A stretch of DNA of 64,000 nucleotides from CAVVST01 sp963750995 (GCA_963750995.1 CAVVST010000002.1:868001-932000), one strand, 5' to 3'; positions 40,904 to 50,211 are shown, numbered from the stretch's first letter. The notes: generated from the letters alone by a model not told the origin. Numbers and translations are program-made.

Positions 40904-41542
40904 ATGGCGATGAGCAACCCGTCCCCGTCGCCACGACCCGCTGCCGGGGTCGGCCACCGACGCTCGAGCGGCGAAGGTGGCTTCACGCTGATCGAGTTCA
41001 TCATCGCGATGGCGATCATGTCTGCCGTGCTCGGCGCGACGGTCGGACTCGCAGCGTCGATTCAGCAGGCGTATACGTCAGACCTCGACAATGTCGCCGT
41101 GGAGCAGGAAGTGCGCTACGCGCTCGACTGGGTCTCACGGTATCTGCGATCCGCCGGGAGCAACCCGTACTCCTGCGCCGTGTTTCAGCCGATCTGGATC
41201 GATCCGAATGGCAACGGCGATGACGATGACGTCCGGGTCCAGGCCGATATCAACCCTCCCGACGGAACCTGCACCGACAGCGAAGAGGACGTGACCATTG
41301 CGCTCGATGGGGCGAGAAACGTCATCACGCTCGATACCGGCGCCGGTGCGGTGGACATGACGGATCCCATCATTTCGAACCTGGTGTTCACGTATCTCGA
41401 TGACGCGCGCAACCCCACGACCGCCGAGGCGCAGATTACCTACGTCGGAATTGCCATCACCGGGCAATCCGAAGGTCGAAGCACGACGACTGGTTTTACG
41501 GAGTTCACGCTGTCAACCGAGGTCCGTATACGAACGCGATGA
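40904..41542 (+). CDS. PilW-like minor pilin
   Basis: 212 residues with a prepilin leader ending SSGEGG then FTLIEFIIAMAIMSAVLGA. DNVAVEQEVRYALDWVSRYLRSAG is the PilW-type second helix segment. The C-terminal part is beta-rich and acidic, with DPNGNGDDDDVRVQAD suggesting a calcium-binding loop, as in calcium-controlled minor pilins (inference). The stop overlaps the pilX ATG (ATGA at 41539). Confidence 0.82.
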   Translation: MAMSNPSPSPRPAAGVGHRRSSGEGGFTLIEFIIAMAIMSAVLGATVGLAASIQQAYTSDLDNVAVEQEVRYALDWVSRYLRSAGSNPYSCAVFQPIWIDPNGNGDDDDVRVQADINPPDGTCTDSEEDVTIALDGARNVITLDTGAGAVDMTDPIISNLVFTYLDDARNPTTAEAQITYVGIAITGQSEGRSTTTGFTEFTLSTEVRIRTR

Positions 41543-42951
41543 CTATGAGATTCCCTACTTCATGTCGAGGCGCGTCGGCGCACGGCGAGCGTGGCGCGGC
41601 CCTCATCGGCGTGCTGCTGCTGCTCATGATGATGTCGGCGCTCGTGGCGGCGCTTACCGTCAATAGCCAGACCGAAACCTTCATCGCGCGCAATACGATG
41701 TCCGCGACCCAGGCCCAGCTGTCCTCGGAGGCCGGCCTGAACCATATGGTGCAGGTGGCGATCAACTACATTTTCGAGTGGAAGTCGCACAACTGCGGCG
41801 CCGGCGTCGGCGGTGTCGACGGGGGCGTGGCAGCCGCGGTCAACACGTTCCTGGCGGGCCCCGGCGCGACGTCGTGCGACACGCCTGCGGGCGCCGCCGA
41901 CGACACCGTCGAGGCGTTTCTCGCAGCGCTCGGTGCTCCGGCCAACACGCCACTGTCACTGTCCCCCACGGTCGTCGATGCGGTCGAGTACCAGACCGCG
42001 ATCTTTGACGACGATGACGTCCCGGGCGAAGACGGCGACCCCGCCAACGACGTCAACGGCATCCTCGTGATCCGGGCGACGGGCCGCGCGCAGGACGGGA
42101 CGAAGGTAGTGCTGGAAGCGCTGATCTCACCGCAGAAGCTCGGGGCCATTGTGGTGGACGGCGATCTCGTGATTGACGGCAACGTCGTAGTCACCGGTCC
42201 GGCGGGAGATACTACCATCCATACGAACGCCGATTTGACCTTCGACGGCAGCACTTCAGAAGTTACCGGGAGCGTCACCGCTACGGGAGACCTGAATTGC
42301 GACGACCCGTGTACCAACGTCTCGGGCACGGTGACTTCCGGGGCCACACCAATTCCGGTTCCGGAGGTGCACGCCGATGATTACAAGGTCTGGGCGAACT
42401 ACATTCTGACCTCGAGCGGAACTTTGACCAACGCCGCGGGTGCGGTCCTGTGCAGCGCGAACGGGAAGACGACCTGCAACGACTGGTCGTGGCATCCCGC
42501 CTCCGGCTGGGACCTCAACAGCAGCACCGTACCCGCGGGCACGTACTACGTCGAGGGTAACGCTACGATTTCCGGCAGCCCCGGCACCAAGGCCTCGCCG
42601 GCCGTGCTCAGCATCGTCGCGGAAGGGTCGATTAGCATCACCGGCAGCCCGAAACTGGCGCCGCATACGACCGAGCTGTTATTCGTCACTGACCAGGATC
42701 TGAAAATCCTGGGCGCGATCGACTTGATCGGCGAATCAGTGGTCGTTGAGGGCCAGATGCTCGTGCGTGGCCAGGCCGACATCGGCGGCAACGCGTCGCT
42801 CGACGGTCAGCTGATCGTCAACGACGAGCCCGTGGGCAGCCTCGTCACCAGCAACTCAATCCACGGCAACGCGTCAATTACATACAGCGGAGGACTCGGC
42901 ACGGGCACATATACGGTGTCGTCATGGAGGGATGTGCGGGATGCGGACTGA
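41539..42951 (+). CDS. Large PilX-type protein with beta-solenoid-like region
   Basis: 470 residues, over twice the usual PilX length. N-terminus HGERGAALIGVLLLLMMMSA is a PilX signature; SATQAQLSSEAGLNHMVQVAI follows. From about residue 200 short hydrophobic/Gly/Asn strands repeat (GAIVVDGDLVIDGNVVVTGP, HTNADLTFDGSTSEVTGSVT, and after residue 345 GNATISGSPG and EGSISITGSPKL), as in right-handed beta-solenoids or bactofilin-like polymer proteins. Cys pairs (NCDDPC; LCSANGKTTC) could form disulfides. Position in the operon suggests a pilus-tip or adhesive component; this is inference. Confidence 0.72.
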   Translation: MTMRFPTSCRGASAHGERGAALIGVLLLLMMMSALVAALTVNSQTETFIARNTMSATQAQLSSEAGLNHMVQVAINYIFEWKSHNCGAGVGGVDGGVAAAVNTFLAGPGATSCDTPAGAADDTVEAFLAALGAPANTPLSLSPTVVDAVEYQTAIFDDDDVPGEDGDPANDVNGILVIRATGRAQDGTKVVLEALISPQKLGAIVVDGDLVIDGNVVVTGPAGDTTIHTNADLTFDGSTSEVTGSVTATGDLNCDDPCTNVSGTVTSGATPIPVPEVHADDYKVWANYILTSSGTLTNAAGAVLCSANGKTTCNDWSWHPASGWDLNSSTVPAGTYYVEGNATISGSPGTKASPAVLSIVAEGSISITGSPKLAPHTTELLFVTDQDLKILGAIDLIGESVVVEGQMLVRGQADIGGNASLDGQLIVNDEPVGSLVTSNSIHGNASITYSGGLGTGTYTVSSWRDVRDAD

Positions 42952-43528
42952 CGGCCGGAGTCCGGCATTGATTCTGACGACCGTGCTGGTGCTCTGCGCG
43001 TTCGAGGCTGGCAACGCCTTCGCGCAATCGCTCGGCGACGTGGCGCGGCTCGAAGCCGACCGGCGGAACCAGCAGGCGCAGGCGGGCCGGGTCTACACCA
43101 ACGAGGATCTGGACGCCGTGGCGGCGCCCGATGTACAGGCGCCGGCGCAAACGGAAACACCTGCCGCCGCGCCGTCGACGACCAAGCCGGCCGGCGTCGT
43201 GGTCCAGGAAGATCCCAGCAAAGGCACCCTGAACATCAACGCGCCCGAAGCGGCCAACAACCGGGACGAGAAGTACTGGCGGAAGCGGTCGCGGGACATG
43301 CGGGAGAACATGGCGAGGGTCAGGGCGAACATCGCCGCTGCCGAACGGCGGCTGGCGGCGCTCGACCAGGGACCGCAGACGCCCGCGGCGGCGCGTGAGC
43401 GTGAGGCCGCCGCCACGGCGGTCAAGCAGCTCCGGTCCGAAGAGAACATGCGCAATCAGGACATGGCACAGTTGAAGACGTTCGCGGCGGGGCAGAAAGT
43501 GCCGCCGGCCTGGCTCGAGCTCGAATGA
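42941..43528 (+). CDS. Periplasmic coiled-coil protein, SLxDVAR family (copy 2)
   Basis: 195 residues from ATG 42941 (ATG 42932 also in frame): signal peptide PALILTTVLVLCAFEAGNAFA, then QSLGDVARLEADRRNQQAQA, GRVYTNEDLDAV, a Pro/Ala linker, a long charged helix (EKYWRKRSRDMRENMARVRA and AAERRLAALDQ) and the end VPPAWLELE. Paralogue of the protein at 37543-38100. It overlaps the end of the pilX gene and closes the plus-strand minor-pilin operon. Function unknown. Confidence 0.72.
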   Translation: MRTDGRSPALILTTVLVLCAFEAGNAFAQSLGDVARLEADRRNQQAQAGRVYTNEDLDAVAAPDVQAPAQTETPAAAPSTTKPAGVVVQEDPSKGTLNINAPEAANNRDEKYWRKRSRDMRENMARVRANIAAAERRLAALDQGPQTPAAAREREAAATAVKQLRSEENMRNQDMAQLKTFAAGQKVPPAWLELE

Positions 43529-43550
43529 TCGCCGCCGAAGCGACAGGCAT

Positions 43551-44798
43551 CTACCCGAGGGGAAACGCCATCTCGATGCTGGCGCCGCCCCGGGGTGATG
43601 CCCCGGCGGTGACGCGGCCGTTGTGGGTCACGACAACCTTCTGAACAATCGCCAGTCCAAGGCCAGTGCCCCGGGACCTCGTCGTGAAAAACGGCTGAAA
43701 CACGCGCTCGCGCGCTGACTCGGGAATCCCCGGTCCATTGTCGCCGACTGACACGCGGCAGGTGCCACGCTTCTCGTCGATAGATCCCTCAATCTCGATA
43801 ACGGGAGTGACGCGGGAGCTCTCGCACGCTTCGGCGGCATTGCGAACCAGGTTGGCAAATACCTGCCGCAGCAGCACCTCGTCGCCCTGAATCCGGCCGA
43901 ACGTACCGCTCACGTGAATGGTGGTGCCCTCCGGCAATTCATGCTGCAGTTCCTCGGCCGCCCGGCGCGCCAGCGGCTCGAGGCTGACCGCCGTCAGCGA
44001 CATCGTCTCGGGACGGGCGAAGTTCAGAAAGTTCGTCACGATCTGACCGAGCGCTTCGGTCTCCTGTCGAATACCCTCCAGGTAAGGACGGTACTGTGCA
44101 GGGAGCGCATCCGGAATCAGCAGGCGGCTGTAGCCGTGAATCGTTGCCAGGCCGTTGCGGAATTCGTGGGCTATTCCGGCGGTCAGCTCGCCCACTCGCG
44201 CCAGCGCTTCCTTGAGGCGCAGCTGCTCTTCCAGTTCGAAGACGTTCGTCAGGTCGGCAAAAAGGCAGATCGCACCGCCGCCGCCGACTGCCTGGAGCGG
44301 GGACACGGTGACGCCAAAATGGAGGGCGCGGCCGAAGCCGGTGATCTCGACCGACCGGCGAACAATCGCGCGGCCGGTCGTCAGGCATTCGGCAATCGCC
44401 TCACTCAGCGGCAGCGCGTGCGCGAGCAGTTCACGATAATCGCGCCCGACGGCCTCGCCCGTCGCCTCGAGCATGCGGCGCCCCGCAGGATTCAGAATTT
44501 CGACGCGGCCAGTGCCGTCGACGACGAGCAGGCCCGCGGTAATGCCGTCCACGATCTGGCTGCTCAGTTGCTCCGAGGCCACCGCCCGGGCGCTCATCGC
44601 GCGCTCCTGCTCCTGCAGGCGCGTCATCGCGTCCTGCAGCGCCGACGACAGCAGCATCGCGTCGTCGCTCCCCGGCTGCAGGCGGTTCCGGGCCTGGCGC
44701 GCGCCGACGACGAACTTGAGGACGGCATATGTGAGCACGGCGACCAGCATCGCGACGATCGCCGTCAGCCCGAGGAGGGCGTAGCCGTACTGGTTCAT
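43551..44798 (-). CDS. Sensor histidine kinase, NtrB/PilS-like, linked to pilD
   Basis: 415 residues from ATG 44798, which overlaps the pilD stop (ATGA). One N-terminal membrane helix (ALLGLTAIVAMLVAVLTYAVL), a PAS domain (IVDGITAGLLVVDGTGRVEIL), then HisKA with the phospho-acceptor His in GIAHEFRNGLATIHGYSRLL and HATPase motifs NLVRNAAEA, DNGPGIP and GTGLGLAIVQKVV. No cognate regulator is adjacent; the NtrC-type regulator at 36030 is the nearest unpaired candidate. Convergent with the SLGDVAR gene. Confidence 0.88.
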   Translation of the reverse strand: MNQYGYALLGLTAIVAMLVAVLTYAVLKFVVGARQARNRLQPGSDDAMLLSSALQDAMTRLQEQERAMSARAVASEQLSSQIVDGITAGLLVVDGTGRVEILNPAGRRMLEATGEAVGRDYRELLAHALPLSEAIAECLTTGRAIVRRSVEITGFGRALHFGVTVSPLQAVGGGGAICLFADLTNVFELEEQLRLKEALARVGELTAGIAHEFRNGLATIHGYSRLLIPDALPAQYRPYLEGIRQETEALGQIVTNFLNFARPETMSLTAVSLEPLARRAAEELQHELPEGTTIHVSGTFGRIQGDEVLLRQVFANLVRNAAEACESSRVTPVIEIEGSIDEKRGTCRVSVGDNGPGIPESARERVFQPFFTTRSRGTGLGLAIVQKVVVTHNGRVTAGASPRGGASIEMAFPLG

Positions 44799-45563
44799 TG
44801 ATAGAACGCAAGGTACCAGGAGAGGATGGGGTCTCCCGCGATCGCCGCCACCAGTGCACCGAGCGCGAGAAACGTTCCGAAGGGCAGCGCGGCCTGCATG
44901 CCGCCCCGGCCGGACGCGATCAGCCCGACGCCGACCACCGACCCGGCGAATGACGCGAACACGAGCGTCAGCAGCATCAGCGGCCAGCCCAGCACCGCGC
45001 CGATCATCGCCAGCATCTTCACGTCGCCCATCCCCAGCCCCTCGATGCCGCGCAGCCGGTAGTACGCCTCGGCGATCGCGAAGAGAATGCCGCCGCCGGC
45101 GAGGATGCCAATCAAGGACGACAGCCATCCGGGCGGCAGAAACAGGCTGGCGGCAAAACCGGCGGCGATCCCCGGAAACGTAATCACGTTGGGCAGGATG
45201 CGGTGCTGCAGGTCGATGACGAACAGGACGATCAGTGCGCAGGCGAATGCCAGCCGGACGAACAGCAGCGGCGATAGACCATAGATGAGCACTCCTCCAG
45301 CGAACACGACCGCCGTGGTCAGTTCAACCAGTGGATAGACGACTGGAGATGCGTTGCCCGCACGTCCGGCACCGGCCGCGCAACACCAGCCAGCTCGCCA
45401 CGGGAATGTTTTCGAACCACGCCAGCGGACGATTGCACGCGGTGCAGTGGGAGGCGGGCCACGCGATCGACTCGCGCCGCGGCAGCCGGTAAATGCACAC
45501 GTTCAGAAAGCTGCCGATCATCAGCCCGGCGAGCGCGAATACGAAGACGACCAGCGCGGTCAT
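44795..45563 (-). CDS. pilD: Prepilin peptidase/N-methyltransferase PilD (one frameshift)
   Basis: An inner-membrane aspartyl protease that removes prepilin leaders and methylates the new N-terminus. N-terminal part: MIGSFLNVCIYRLPRRESIA and two CxxC pairs (HCTACNRPL; GRCRTCGQ) of the methylase-type zinc domain. After a frame change near 45330: VIDLQHRILPN with the first catalytic Asp and GMGDVKMLAMIG with the GxGD Asp. About 255 residues after repair. ATG 45563 overlaps the stop of the TPR gene by 4 bp. Position corresponds to pilD of the Myxococcus pil cluster. Confidence 0.9.
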
Positions 45564-46442
45564 CGGGGTGTTGGCGGCGGCTGCACGGGCAACGGGTTCA
45601 GTCGTGACGCTTGATCGACCGTGACACGACCCGACTCGATCCTGTAGGGCGCTCCGGTTGGATCCGCCGGCGAGCCGCGCAAGTAACCGGCCCGCCGGAG
45701 GTCGTCCCAGTCCGCCACCGGTCGGCCAAACTGTCGCTCGAAGGCGTCGGCGGCCTCTTGAAGCTGGTCGATCTGATCCATCGCATCGAGCTGCTGCAGG
45801 CGCCGCTGCGCCCTCGTTTCGAAACATCTCGAATTCCGATCGGGCGAGCTCCTGCCAGAGCTGACGCGAGGAGTCGCGGCGGCCGCCTTCAGCCAGCGTG
45901 ACCGCCGCCATCGACCTCAACCAGAACGGCCCGCCCGGCATCTCCGCGGCTCGCTGGAACCACTTGGCCGCCTCGGGAAAGTCCTGGCGCCACCAGTAGT
46001 GGACGAACCCAATCGACTGGGCAAACTCCCACCTTTCCGGCTGCGCCCGGAGGCCCTTTTCGAGGAGCGCGATGGCGAGGTCCGGCCGCCCCGGACCGCC
46101 TGGCGGAGGCCCGGCGAGAAACACCGAGCCGAAAAGGTAGGCGACATTGAACCGGGGATCGAGCGAGGTCGTCAGATCGAGGAGTGGATAGAGAAGGTCG
46201 TACTTGGCGTTCGGATCATTCGACAGCCGCGTGCCGCCGTAATGCTGCACCGCGCGGATCCAGTAAACGTCGGCGAGCAGCGACTGATATGAGAGCGCCA
46301 GGCGCTTCATCGCCTCCGGCGACCGGACGTAGAGCATGTCGGGCGTATCGACGGCGGGAACACCGCCGCGCCGCTCGTGCACCGCCTGCAGTCCGATCAC
46401 GCCGCCCATCAGCAGGATGACGAATACGGCCGGAAGCCTCAC
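45560..46442 (-). CDS. TPR-type protein in the pil operon (one frameshift)
   Basis: About 294 residues from GTG 46442 (overlapping the pilI stop as GTGA). N-terminal membrane helix VRLPAVFVILLMGGVIGLQA, then helical repeats: LADVYWIRAVQHYGGTRL, DPRFNVAYLFGSVFLAGPPP, DLAIALLEKGLRAQPERWEF, EAAKWFQRAAEMPGGPFWLR, like tetratricopeptide repeats. After a frame change near 45822 it ends AFERQFGRPVADWDDL and YRIESGRVTV, resembling a helix-and-beta module often seen at the ends of such proteins. Located where accessory genes for the pil ABC transporter occur; it may play the PilG role, but similarity is not established. Confidence 0.68.
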
Positions 46443-47246
46443 TTGAAGTCCCGTCTGGAAAACACCATGACGGCAGCCGTGAGCAGCACCGACACGTAAA
46501 CAGCGCCATAAACGGCCGTCGTCGCCACGTACGATGACGTCACCGGCAGGGCGTGCACGACCTGGGTCTTGACGTCGAAGGCGGCGAAGTTGGGAAGCAC
46601 GTAGTAGAGGCCGCGCGCAAGGTAGGCGGCCGGCTTCGATTCGACCACCGCCTCGAAGTTCCGCAGGTCGGTGTTGAAATGGCCAACGATCCACAGCCCG
46701 AACGTCAGCGCGGCGGAAAGAAACGGGCTCGAGAATGTCGACAGGAAGAGCGCCACGGCGGTCACCAGCATCAGTTCGACGAAAATCAGCCCGATGGCCT
46801 TCAGCATCCCCGGGTCGGTGGCGGGCGCGGGCCAGCCGGCCCGGACCGTTTCTGAGAACTGGGTATCCAGATATGCCAGCACAGCGTAAAACGCCGCCGT
46901 CATGATCGAGACATTCACCAGTAGCGTCAGCACCAGGCCGGCGTACTTGCCAAGGATGAACTCGGAGCGGCGAATCGGCTTCGACAGCAGGCTGTAGATG
47001 CTCCGGCGTTCCACTTCCTTCCAGACCAGCCCGATCCCGATGAAGACCGCGATGAAGAGACCGAAGGTCGCGATGGCCGCCAGCCCGAGGTCCTTGATGA
47101 TCTTGACGTCCTGCCCCGCCGTAAGCTGCCCGAGGAGGTAGGAGACCGCGATGAGCAGCGACCGCGAACGCGACCAGGTTGTAGAGCACCTTGTCGCGGA
47201 CGGATTCCTTGAAGACGTTGACCGCGACGTGGCCGATCATTCTCAT
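46439..47246 (-). CDS. pilI: ABC-2 type permease, PilI-like (one frameshift)
   Basis: About 269 residues. N-terminus MIGHVAVNVFKESVRDKVLY is typical of ABC-2 permeases; after a frame change near 47168 come KEVERRSIYSLLSKPIRRSEFILGKY (the coupling segment) and helices AGLVLTLLVNVSIMTAAFYAVL, AIGLIFVELMLVTAVALFL and AVYGAVYVSVLLTAAVMVF. The pair with the upstream ATPase gene sits between pilA and pilD, as pilH-pilI does in Myxococcus xanthus, where the transporter is required for pilus formation. Symbol given by synteny. Confidence 0.78.
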
Positions 47247-48213
47247 CGCGCCACCGGCTCCAAGCCCCGGTGCGCCGGCGCAGCCGCAATCTGCCGGACG
47301 AAGAAATCCTCGAGCGTTTCGCGGACTGGATTGAGCGAAACCAGCTGCCCGCCATGGGCGGTGAAGCCGGCTATGACGCGCGCCGGATCAGCCGAGAGCG
47401 GGACTTCCAGCGCAAAACGCTGCGCCCCCAGCGCCGTGACGCGGGTCACGTCGCCTGCGGCTCGGGCCTGCTCCAGGTATCGATCGCTCACGCCGGCGAC
47501 GACAAGCTCCCAGCGCGCGCGCCTGGAACGCCAGGAGCTCCGAGAGATCGCCGGCAGCCGCCAGGCGTCCACCGGCGACGATCGCCACCCGGCTGCACAG
47601 CGTTTCGGCGTCGGAGAGCACGTGCGAGCTGAAGAACACCGTGCAGCCTCGGTCGCGTAGCCTGAGAATCAGCTCGCGGATCTCGCGGCGGCCCAGCGGA
47701 TCGAGCCCGGACATCGGCTCGTCGAAGAAGACGACGTCGGGGTCGTTGACGAGCGCCTGGGCGATGCCCACGCGCTGCAGCATGCCCTTGGAGAACTTCC
47801 GCAGCTGGAAGCGACGTTCCGCCCCGATCCCGACCTCGTCGAGCAGCGCCGACACACGGCGGCGGCGCTCGGCGGCCGGGTATCCGAACAGGCCGGCGAA
47901 ATACCCGAGGAGCTCCTCCGCGGTCAGGTAATCGTAAAAGTAGGGATTCTCCGGCAGGTAGCCGATCCGGCGCCTGACGCCGACGTCGCCGACCGGCCGC
48001 CCGAGGATCTCGGCGCGTCCGGACGTCGGATAGATCAGCTGCATCAGCAGCTTGAGTGTGGTGGTCTTGCCGGCGCCGTTCGGGCCGAGGAATCCGAAAA
48101 CTTCGCCCTGGCCGACACGTGAGCGTCAGCGCATCGAGCGCGACATACGGCCGGGGCCGCCAGAAACCGACGTGATAGTGCTTGGTAAGCGCCTCGGTTC
48201 TAATGGCATCCAT
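47243..48213 (-). CDS. pilH: ABC transporter ATP-binding protein, PilH-like (two frameshifts)
   Basis: About 323 residues from ATG 48213 (MDAIRTEALTKHYHVGFWRP). Frame changes near 48115 and 47520. The middle piece has Walker A FGPNGAGKTTTLK (via LGPNGAGKTT), Q-loop YLPENPYFYDYLTAEE, signature FSKGMLQRVGIAQAL, Walker B VVFFDEPMSGLDPLGRREI and the switch His in FFSSHVLSDAE. The C-terminal domain ends LVSLNPVRETLEDFFVRQI, usual for ABC-2 exporters. The stop overlaps the permease ATG (ATGA). Symbol by position in the pil cluster. Confidence 0.82.
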
Positions 48214-48217
48214 CGCG

Positions 48218-49426
48218 TCATTGGGTGGGGGCCTGCGCCCGCTGGAGCTCGTGTTCGATGGCGGCTTCCAAATATGCAGGACGCAAGGTCGAGCCGATCC
48301 GGATGCCGTTGATGAAGAACGTCGGCGTGCCCGTGATCTGTACTTTCTGCCCGAGCTGCGCATCGGCGCGAACCGCGTTCAGCACCTCCGAGTACTTGTC
48401 GTCGAAGTCGGTCACCTGCGCCACCTCGTTGAGCCCTTCTTTCACGCGGTCGCGGGTCAACCCGTCCTGGTTCCCAAACAGCCACGCTTCCATCTCGGGG
48501 CCGCGGTTCTTCGCCTTCGCCAGGCGGACCGCGACGGCCGCTTCACACGCGGCTGAATGGATACCGCCCTGGTTGCACTCCGACTCGAGCGGGTAATCCA
48601 CGTTCACGAACGCCACCTGGCCCGGGTACTTCATCTCCATCGACTGCTGAAGACTCCGATACGCGAGGTAAGCCTGGCGGCACGCGGGACACTGGTAGTC
48701 GTTGAACTTCACGACCACGACCTTGGCGCCGTTGGCGGGAATGCCGAGGTTCTCGCGCGGCTGGACGTCCATCCACGCGGTGAACTGGCTGATTTCGTCG
48801 GCCCCAAGCGTTTCCGTGGGCGCGGCCGCGGGCTCGGCGGCGATGTCCGCCACGGGCGCTTCGCGCGGGAAGAATGCGACGAGCGAGACGGAAGCCACCA
48901 GCCACACGATGGCCAGCGTGGCGGCAAGCGGGCTGCTGACCGCCGTCCTGATATCGCGGCCCACCCTCGCCGGTAACGCCGCCAGCCCGGACGCTGCGGC
49001 GCCCGACACGACGAACAGGCCGATCACCGCCACGTACATCGTCATGCACAGCGGACACATTTGGCGCAGGATGAAAAACGAGGCGTAGCCGAGGTACAAC
49101 GTCCCGGCGAGCCCGATCGTCGCCAAGACGAAGATGTATCCGGCGACGGCCTCGCCGGTCGCCGACCGTTCAGGCTTCATCCCGAACACCGCGAGCAGCA
49201 GGATGAGCAAAGACCACATCGCACCGCCAGCCGCAACCGGCACGCCCGCCACGCTGCCGTACTGGCTGGTGAGGACCGCCTCGCAGCTGACGGTTTCGTT
49301 GACGTCGCAGAAGCTCGTATAGGTGGGGTCGGCCAGCATCTGGTAGTGCACGTAGAGCGCGGCGACGGACGCGCCCAGGGCAACAACGGCTAGAACGATG
49401 ATCAGGGTGCGGGCGTGTGTTTTCAT
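48218..49426 (-). CDS. VKOR-DsbA fusion (disulfide bond generating protein)
   Basis: 402 residues. N-terminal vitamin K epoxide reductase-like domain: helices, FCDVNETVSCEAVLTSQYGS (loop cysteines), then RQMCPLCMTMYVAV with the quinone-reactive CxxC. After another helix (LAIVWLVASVSLVAFF), a DsbA-like thioredoxin domain: VVKFNDYQCPACRQAYLAYR (CPAC active site), HSAACEAAVAVRLAK and a cis-Pro loop TGTPTFFING. Such fusions make and deliver disulfides in the periplasm. It sits immediately downstream of the two pilA genes, each of which encodes exactly two cysteines, so pilin oxidation is a likely job (inference). ATG 49426. Confidence 0.9.
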   Translation of the reverse strand: MKTHARTLIIVLAVVALGASVAALYVHYQMLADPTYTSFCDVNETVSCEAVLTSQYGSVAGVPVAAGGAMWSLLILLLAVFGMKPERSATGEAVAGYIFVLATIGLAGTLYLGYASFFILRQMCPLCMTMYVAVIGLFVVSGAAASGLAALPARVGRDIRTAVSSPLAATLAIVWLVASVSLVAFFPREAPVADIAAEPAAAPTETLGADEISQFTAWMDVQPRENLGIPANGAKVVVVKFNDYQCPACRQAYLAYRSLQQSMEMKYPGQVAFVNVDYPLESECNQGGIHSAACEAAVAVRLAKAKNRGPEMEAWLFGNQDGLTRDRVKEGLNEVAQVTDFDDKYSEVLNAVRADAQLGQKVQITGTPTFFINGIRIGSTLRPAYLEAAIEHELQRAQAPTQ

Positions 49427-49461
49427 GGTGATCCTGCCGCATCCTACAACAGAAGAAGGCC

Positions 49462-49560
49462 CTAGGGATCAGGCCTCAGGCCCCAGCGCTATACGCGTTG
49501 GGGCCTGAGTCCGAGGCCTGAGGCCTGCACTGCCCTGTGGCCTGGGCCTTGAACCCTGAG
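49462..49560 (-). terminator. GGCCCCAG-family palindromes downstream of pilA1
   Basis: TCAGGCCCCA (49476-49485) pairs perfectly with TGGGGCCTGA (49499-49508). On the minus strand the stretch is followed by GGCCTTCTTCTGTTG, a weak U-rich tail. Around it, AGGCCTCAGG words recur (49471, 49515, 49560 side). The same words occur at 4378-4490, so this is both a likely terminator and a dispersed repeat. Confidence 0.55.
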
Positions 49561-49576
49561 GCCTTCTCCTTCGTTC

Positions 49577-50110
49577 CTATTGGAGCGGCACGCCGCCGGC
49601 GATCGTCGCGATGGCCGCGTTGTCCTGGCGAATCATGCCCGAATGGTCGGTCGCGAAGAAACGCGTGCCGGTCGTGCCGAGGGTTGACGGTGCGGCCGTG
49701 ACGAAATACTGGGTCGAGGTCGCGACGCCGCTCGCGCAGATGTCCGCGGCGAGGATCTGCACGCCCGCCGGCCCAGGGCCATTAACGAAGCTGTAGCCGC
49801 TCTTGGGCGTCGCCGCCGTAAACGCGGCGGCCAAATCCCCCGGAATGAAGGTGGGGGCGCCCACGACCGGAGGAGTGATCAAACCTGTCGCGGCGGCGCT
49901 GATATCGTAGCCACCGCCACCGCAGCTCGAGGCAAACGTCGCCTGCGCGCTGCTGATCGTGCGCACCGACCCGATGGCCGACGCCTCATTGCCCGACATG
50001 CGGGCGCGCAGCAACCCGGGGATGGCGATGGCCGCGATGATGCCGATGATGGCGACGACGATCAACAGCTCGATCAGCGTGAAACCCTTGTGGTCCTGAA
50101 TCTTCCGCAT
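49577..50110 (-). CDS. pilA: Type IV major pilin PilA, copy 1
   Basis: 177 residues. Prepilin leader MRKIQDHKG then FTLIELLIVVAIIGIIAAIA, cleaved after Gly9 with Glu at +5. The globular part carries two cysteines (C63 in FASSCGGGGYD, C125 in AADICASGV) likely forming a disulfide, and the C-terminal TTGTRFFATDHSGMIRQD block common in acidobacterial pilins. 166 of 177 residues match copy 2 (50475-51008). It has its own sigma-54 promoter and upstream element and its own 3' palindrome, so each copy is a separate unit. Confidence 0.93.
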   Translation of the reverse strand: MRKIQDHKGFTLIELLIVVAIIGIIAAIAIPGLLRARMSGNEASAIGSVRTISSAQATFASSCGGGGYDISAAATGLITPPVVGAPTFIPGDLAAAFTAATPKSGYSFVNGPGPAGVQILAADICASGVATSTQYFVTAAPSTLGTTGTRFFATDHSGMIRQDNAAIATIAGGVPLQ

Positions 50111-50195
50111 CTACTGTGCTCCTCAGTGTGAATCGTCGATAAAACCGGGCCGCCGACTAGCCGCTGACGCACCGGTCGCGTGTAGCCCATGCTTG

Positions 50196-50211
50196 AGCAA
50201 CGGCTGTGCCG
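50196..50211 (-). promoter_or_regulatory. Sigma-54 promoter of pilA copy 1
   Basis: The minus strand reads CGGCAC-AGCCG-TTGCT, matching TGGCAC-N5-TTGCW except for the first base, with the required GG-N10-GC spacing. The -12 GC is about 87 bases from the ATG. The same element (CGGCAT-AGCCG-TTGCT) precedes copy 2. Confidence 0.85.
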
